Positions 59,980 through 64,000 of a stretch of 64,000 nucleotides of DNA are shown here, in pieces. The DNA lies in contig JAHIUW010000016.1 in NCBI GenBank assembly GCA_018816865.1, forward strand, positions 1-64,000, in the 5' to 3' direction. The position numbers and the translations under genes are program-made. The notes under the pieces are model-generated. The model was not told the origin of the DNA and searched no databases. It saw only the letters and a program-made list of their open reading frames with translations. This stretch comes from Pseudomonadota bacterium. GTDB taxonomy: Bacteria > Desulfobacterota > Desulfovibrionia > Desulfovibrionales > Desulfovibrionaceae. Position 1 is the first letter of the stretch; each line of letters opens with the position of its first letter.

Positions 59980-62130
59980 ATGACGATTGAATCCGGACAT
60001 AAAGACATTAAAAAATTGATTATTGGCGATAACGCACAATTCCAAATTCCAACATATCAGCGCACCTATACTTGGGAAGCAAAGAAACATGTTGAAAAAT
60101 TGATCAATGATATTATTGAATTCGGTCGAGAATATGATGAAAACACAAAATCTGAATACTATATTGGGAATATAATTGTAAAAAATCGAACTCGTGCTTT
60201 TCAAGACGAGCGTGTGATTATTGATGGCCAACAGCGCATCACAACAACTATTCTCGTGTTATGTGCGATCCGCGACATATACTTAAATATTATTAAAACA
60301 AATGAAGCTATACAAGCTGCAAAAAATATTAGCAGAGCATTATTTACGGATAATGATGGCATCGTGAAACTAAAGCTCAACAACATGGAGAATCAGAATT
60401 CGTTAAGCAAACTATTAACTGGCGCAATAGACACAATCACAGCAGATGACAAAAAGACTAAATATTTTGAAAACTATCAGTATCTTCTCAAAAGACTTGG
60501 TGGAATGAAACCAGATGATTTTATATCATTTGTAAATATTCTTGATAGAGTCAAGGTAGTTATAATATTCCTAGATGATGCACAAGATGAAAACTCCGTA
60601 TTTGAATCTATAAATTCACTTGGCAAACCGCTTTCTAGTTCTGATTTGATAAAAAATTTCATTTTTACATTTAAGAATAATCATTTCAGTACAACAGAAA
60701 AGGAACAGCTAACAAATCTTTACATAAAAAATTTTGAATCATTATTTTCTAATGAAAAAAAAGTAGAAGATGAGTTAGAATTATTTTTTCGTCAATACAT
60801 AGCAGTAAAAACATTTGTACTTGTAAATCGTGATCCAAAAATTATATATTATACTTTTAAAACATTTGTTGGCGAAATTGAAGGATTTAAACAATGCAAA
60901 GAATTAATATTTGACATTACAAAATGGGCGATTATTTATCAAACAATTCGTGTAAATTCACATAAAGATATCGATCAAAACAGTATTGAGTATTTGCGAT
61001 CTTCGTTTTCAACATACTCGACACTTTTAATGGATATTATTGATAAGCATGCTACAATTGAAAATGGAAGTATTATTGTTGATGACGTTAATGGCTTGAA
61101 TAGGGCTTTGAAAAAGGTTGTAGCTTACGACGCGTGTCGTTTACTTGGAGGGCTTCCTACGAAGCAAATCACAAGGTTTATACCCACGATCCCAAAGAAA
61201 CTAAAAAATGAATTTTCTGATTATCGCCGCGACTATGCTGTCGCATTTGAAAAGCTAGTTACTTCAGCACCAGAAGGCTATCGGCAGCCTAGTCTCAAGC
61301 AGTTAACGCGTAACGTTGTTGAAATTGACCTCTACAACAGGTTAAAGAAGCAAACATTAAAATTCTTAATATTGATTGAAAACATTAATAAAAAAGAACT
61401 TCTTTCATTCGAGCGAGATTTGGAAAAGTGTCAGATTGAGCATATTATGCCTCAGACTTTGTCGCCAGAATGGAAAATTCCTAAAGATGTCCACGAAAGA
61501 TATCTACATACATTAGGAAATCTTTCTATAACGCTTGACAACCAAGGCCTTAGCAATAAGTCCTTTGTCGAGAAAAAAAAGATACTTAGTGATGTATCAC
61601 GGATTAACTTAAATAAACTTCTTCTTGGCTATGAAACATTCGGCGAAGAAGAGATTCGTGACAGGGCGCTTAAACTTTTGAATGTATTTATTGATGCCTA
61701 TGGAATCAAATCATACTCAGAAGAGCACAATAAAAATGATTTGCTAAATGGTGAAGTAAATATATTCAGTGTTGACTCTCCAACGCACAGAAAATTAGAG
61801 TATGCAATTTTTCTTGGTGTCAAAATTCGGGTAAGTAATATTACTGAATTATATGTAAGTGTATTCAAAAAATTATATGAGATTTTGCCAGACGAATTTA
61901 TAAAACCGCATATAGCGGAGATGTTCAATTTGAAGACTGATGAAAATGAACTACGAGAGCCAAAAGAAATTTCAAGTTCTCATTTTATCGAGACTAACAA
62001 GAACAGTACAGATAAGTTCAAAATAATTAAGGAGGCCCTTTCTGTTTTCGGTTTGGAGGATCAACTCACAGTTAAATTCGTTGAACCTATTGATGCTGAA
62101 AAACTACTTGCTGAACTTGATTCTTTATAA
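59980..62130 (+). CDS. DUF262-DUF1524 protein (GmrSD-type restriction-like)
   Basis: 716 residues. The N-terminal DUF262 domain has IPTYQRTYTWE (23-33) and the nucleotide-binding IDGQQRITTT (81-90). The C-terminal DUF1524 domain has the HNH-like QIEHIMPQTLSPEW near residue 488 and LGNLSITL with a following Asn. In GmrSD, such proteins use NTP and cut modified phage DNA. The gene is opposite to the late phage genes and far more AT-rich. GGAGG precedes the ATG. An anti-phage role is likely by family. Confidence 0.88.
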   Translation: MTIESGHKDIKKLIIGDNAQFQIPTYQRTYTWEAKKHVEKLINDIIEFGREYDENTKSEYYIGNIIVKNRTRAFQDERVIIDGQQRITTTILVLCAIRDIYLNIIKTNEAIQAAKNISRALFTDNDGIVKLKLNNMENQNSLSKLLTGAIDTITADDKKTKYFENYQYLLKRLGGMKPDDFISFVNILDRVKVVIIFLDDAQDENSVFESINSLGKPLSSSDLIKNFIFTFKNNHFSTTEKEQLTNLYIKNFESLFSNEKKVEDELELFFRQYIAVKTFVLVNRDPKIIYYTFKTFVGEIEGFKQCKELIFDITKWAIIYQTIRVNSHKDIDQNSIEYLRSSFSTYSTLLMDIIDKHATIENGSIIVDDVNGLNRALKKVVAYDACRLLGGLPTKQITRFIPTIPKKLKNEFSDYRRDYAVAFEKLVTSAPEGYRQPSLKQLTRNVVEIDLYNRLKKQTLKFLILIENINKKELLSFERDLEKCQIEHIMPQTLSPEWKIPKDVHERYLHTLGNLSITLDNQGLSNKSFVEKKKILSDVSRINLNKLLLGYETFGEEEIRDRALKLLNVFIDAYGIKSYSEEHNKNDLLNGEVNIFSVDSPTHRKLEYAIFLGVKIRVSNITELYVSVFKKLYEILPDEFIKPHIAEMFNLKTDENELREPKEISSSHFIETNKNSTDKFKIIKEALSVFGLEDQLTVKFVEPIDAEKLLAELDSL

Positions 62131-62264
62131 TTTGAGCAGATTGTACAGAGTTTACAGAGACAGTATTTACCTGACACTTGCCGCCCTCGGCTTTATTTTT
62201 GGCTCATGCAAGGCACTAAAACTTTTTCGGACTCAGGGGACTCTCCTATCCTGCCAGGGGGGAG

Positions 62265-62293
62265 TTGACATTGCCTTTTTTAGGCACTAAAAA
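62265..62293 (+). promoter_or_regulatory. Sigma70-like promoter of the toxin-antitoxin pair
   Basis: TTGACA at 62265-62270 and TAAAAA at 62288-62293 are 17 bases apart. Repeated TAGCAT pieces just downstream (62294, 62304) could be operators for the antitoxin. Confidence 0.65.
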
Positions 62294-62328
62294 TAGCATT
62301 AAATATAGCATCTAAAAAAGAGGTTGCC

Positions 62329-62574
62329 ATGCAAACCATCTACGCCAGCAATACCGTGAGCGTCACCGAACTAAAGCGGAATCTGGCCTCCGTCTTGAAC
62401 CAAGCAGGGAACGACCCTGTGGCCGTGCTCAACCACAACAAGCCGGAAGCCTACCTGCTCTCCGCCGCACACTACGAGCAGTTGCTGGAGCGCTTAGAGG
62501 ACCTTGAGGACGCACAGCTGACGCATGGGCGCGCGGGTGGACCTTTTGTGGAAGTAAATATCGATGAGCTTTAG
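62329..62574 (+). CDS. Phd/YefM-family antitoxin
   Basis: 81 residues. The N-terminus SVTELKRNLASVLNQAGNDPVAV is the Phd/YefM DNA-binding and dimer fold; the C-terminus wraps the toxin. GAGG precedes the ATG. Its stop overlaps the toxin start by 11 bases. Confidence 0.9.
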   Translation: MQTIYASNTVSVTELKRNLASVLNQAGNDPVAVLNHNKPEAYLLSAAHYEQLLERLEDLEDAQLTHGRAGGPFVEVNIDEL

Positions 62575-62854
62575 ACTTCGCTTCCACGAATTAGCCCTGA
62601 AGGAGTGGAAGAAGCTGGACGCGGACCTCCGCGAACAGTTCAAAAAGAAACTCACCGAGCGCCTGGAACACCCCCGCATCCCGTCAGCAGCGCTCTCGGG
62701 AATGCAGGACTGCTACAAAATCAAGCTGCGCAAGGTGGGCTACAGGCTGGTCTACCGTGTCGATGAAGACGTGATCTACGTGACCGTCATCGCAGTGGGC
62801 AGGCGCGACAAGTTGCGCGTCTACGCAGCCGCTCAGGGCCGTAAGTCTGAGTAA
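62564..62854 (+). CDS. RelE-family toxin
   Basis: 96 residues, RelE/ParE fold (FHELALKEWKKLDADLREQF...), with the GYRLVYRVDEDVIYVTVIAVGRRD core and Arg/Lys residues suited to ribosome-dependent mRNA cutting. It pairs with the gene before it. Confidence 0.9.
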   Translation: MSFRLRFHELALKEWKKLDADLREQFKKKLTERLEHPRIPSAALSGMQDCYKIKLRKVGYRLVYRVDEDVIYVTVIAVGRRDKLRVYAAAQGRKSE

Positions 62855-62887
62855 ACTCAGACGATGAATTTCAGGCTTTTCTACAGC

Positions 62888-62916
62888 AAAAAGGCGGCAT
62901 CCAAGACCGCCTTTCT
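62888..62916. terminator. Bidirectional terminator between toxin and phage HTH gene
   Basis: Stem AAAGGCGG/CCGCCTTT (62890-62914) with T-rich flanks on both sides. It separates the plus-strand cargo from the minus-strand phage operon. Confidence 0.75.
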
Positions 62917-62927
62917 AATCGCCCCAA

Positions 62928-63131
62928 TCACAGTGCCACTGCCTCCAAACAATCACGCACATCCCCCTCCCACACCCACACCCCGCGCACTTTTCCTGCC
63001 CGAAAAGCCGGGAGCTTACCCTCGTTGATCAGGTTATAGAAATGGCTCTTGGAGCAATTCAGAATCTCGCAGGCCTGTCTCCAGTTCAACTTCCGTCCTT
63101 TATGCATCTCCACGCTCCTGTCCATTTTCAT
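62928..63131 (-). CDS. Small AlpA/HTH-type DNA-binding protein
   Basis: 67 residues. An HTH_17-like motif LNWRQACEILNCSKSHFYNLINEGKLPAFR is visible, with a basic start. It directly follows the terminase gene by two bases, so it is part of the late operon. A regulator of phage genes is likely. Confidence 0.75.
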   Translation of the reverse strand: MKMDRSVEMHKGRKLNWRQACEILNCSKSHFYNLINEGKLPAFRAGKVRGVWVWEGDVRDCLEAVAL

Positions 63132-63133
63132 GG

Positions 63134-64000
63134 CTATCTCCTATTGAACCAGTCCGGGCGGGAACCGTATCCGGCATTTATGTTGGGGTGGGGGATCATT
63201 TGCTGCTTGCGCTCGTTCGCTTGTTTCGGCTTTGCCCTTGGTCGCTTCCAGTTACGTATATTCAATTCATAGGCGGCCACCAGGGCCATGACCTCGCAGT
63301 CCCAAAAGTGGTTGTCCTTGCCCTTGGGGCACTGCCAGCAGAGCTGCTCATCGTCGTAGTATTCGGCCACCATCTCCTGGGCATACTCGGTGGTAATGCC
63401 CGCATGCAGATGAAACGCCCCGGGGTCGGTGGGCTCGACCTGCAACTTGGCGGCGAGGTCGTTCTTGAAGAAGGTGGTGTCCACCTTCCACAGCACAAGG
63501 CCACCAGGAATGCGCGACTTGGTGCCGGGATAGAACTCCTGCGGCGCATACTGCACAGGCGCGGAGAGCGTGCGCTTCCCCTGATAGGGGAAGACTCGCC
63601 CCCGGTTCTTGACGCAGAACTGGTAGACCTCCTTGGTGCGCGTGCCCATGGCGTCCTGCACCGCCAGCCGCACACGGTGCTCGTTGCCATCCGCATCGCA
63701 GTAGGTGTTTTTGCAAAGCACCTGCTCCAGGGCCTCGAAGCTGGGCACGCTCCCGGCCTGCACCAACCAGCTCTCCTCATCCTCGCCCCAGCCGATGGCC
63801 CGGATCACATAGCGGAAATAGCGCTTCTGGGAGTCCACCCCGGCCACCAGGGCGGCCACGCGCGGGGTGCCGTCCTCCAGCGCCCCGGGCACGATGCCGC
63901 GCGGGCGGTCGTCGCACAGGGCCAGGATCGCATCCTCGCTGCGCTGCACCTCATAGGCCCGCCACGGCTCGGCCTTGTACTGGTTCATGAAGTCCTTCAG
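63134..64000 (-). CDS. Large terminase subunit, C-terminal part (cut by window edge)
   Basis: The frame is open through the window edge, so only the last 288 codons are visible. They match the nuclease end of lambda gpA-type terminases: an early VAALVAGVDSQKRYFRYVIR, with its acidic residue, and the late DNHFWDCEVMALVAAYEL. It cuts and packages phage DNA. The ATPase part lies outside the window. Confidence 0.88.
   Translation of the reverse strand: MKDFMNQYKAEPWRAYEVQRSEDAILALCDDRPRGIVPGALEDGTPRVAALVAGVDSQKRYFRYVIRAIGWGEDEESWLVQAGSVPSFEALEQVLCKNTYCDADGNEHRVRLAVQDAMGTRTKEVYQFCVKNRGRVFPYQGKRTLSAPVQYAPQEFYPGTKSRIPGGLVLWKVDTTFFKNDLAAKLQVEPTDPGAFHLHAGITTEYAQEMVAEYYDDEQLCWQCPKGKDNHFWDCEVMALVAAYELNIRNWKRPRAKPKQANERKQQMIPHPNINAGYGSRPDWFNRR

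Larger units (their letters stand above)
30923..64000. mobile_element. Prophage, lambda-type head with P2-type tail, right end outside window
   Basis: A phage genome runs from just past tRNA-Arg to the window edge. It has an integrase, early and repressor genes at the left, and late genes transcribed leftward from a terminase cut by the edge. Three AT-rich cargo segments (35.5-40.7, 41.0-42.3 and 59.5-62.9 kb) are set in it. All tail and head genes seen look intact. No replication initiator, primase or helicase is visible, so either that module lies beyond 64 kb or the element relies on the host. Confidence 0.93.

Noticed and set aside
62181-62199. Short GCCG/CGGC hairpin after the DUF262 gene
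   Set aside because: The stem is only four base pairs, too weak to call as a terminator on sight.

Overview
The window reads as a GC-rich, Gram-negative, anaerobic delta-type proteobacterium, most likely a member of the Desulfovibrionaceae. This is inferred from the gene families and not from a marker gene. They include lipid A synthesis (lpxB), a selenocysteine pair (selA, selB), a tandem-Cache chemoreceptor, a symporter-kinase fusion, a TtuA/TtuB-type tRNA thiolation pair and a late-gene prophage typical of that group.

Positions 1-30.8 kb are host chromosome. The left edge holds the end of an ISL3-type insertion sequence that has cut off the start of a methyl-accepting chemotaxis gene. Then come two glycosyltransferases, a lipoprotein, the sulfur-carrier/tRNA-thiolase pair, a receiver protein, an M50 protease with trpS, comEC, lpxB with a divergent Gfo/Idh/MocA dehydrogenase, an RTX repeat protein with a Nif11/double-glycine type leader, a symporter-histidine kinase, murA, tRNA-His, a small secreted protein, selB, a VOC protein, an M18 aminopeptidase, selA, folC, a metallo-beta-lactamase-fold phosphodiesterase-like protein and tRNA-Arg(UCU).

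From tRNA-Arg to the right edge lies a prophage, about 33 kb of it visible. The integrase sits just past the tRNA. A leftward early operon of translationally coupled small genes follows (Cro-like, CII-like, small membrane proteins, HTH protein), divergent from a CI-like repressor. The late genes run leftward from the terminase at the right edge. They have a lambda-type head (gpW-like, portal, S49 protease with a nested scaffold, decoration protein, capsid E), a lysis group, and a P2-type contractile tail (V, W, J, I, fibre, FI, FII, E/E' with a -1 frameshift, T, U, X, D).

Three AT-rich cargo blocks interrupt the prophage. (1) At 35.7-40.7 kb, beside the repressor, is a compact phosphorothioation-type cassette: dndC, a small gene, dndD and a DndE domain fused to an FtsK translocase. 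(2) At 41.0-42.3 kb is a DUF3800 gene flanked by imperfect direct repeats and integrase remnants. (3) At 59.5-62.9 kb, between terminase and gpW, is a GmrSD-like DUF262/DUF1524 gene and a Phd/RelE-type toxin-antitoxin pair. These look like anti-phage or stability cargo. The DndE-FtsK cassette and the leader-bearing RTX protein are the best candidates for something little described.
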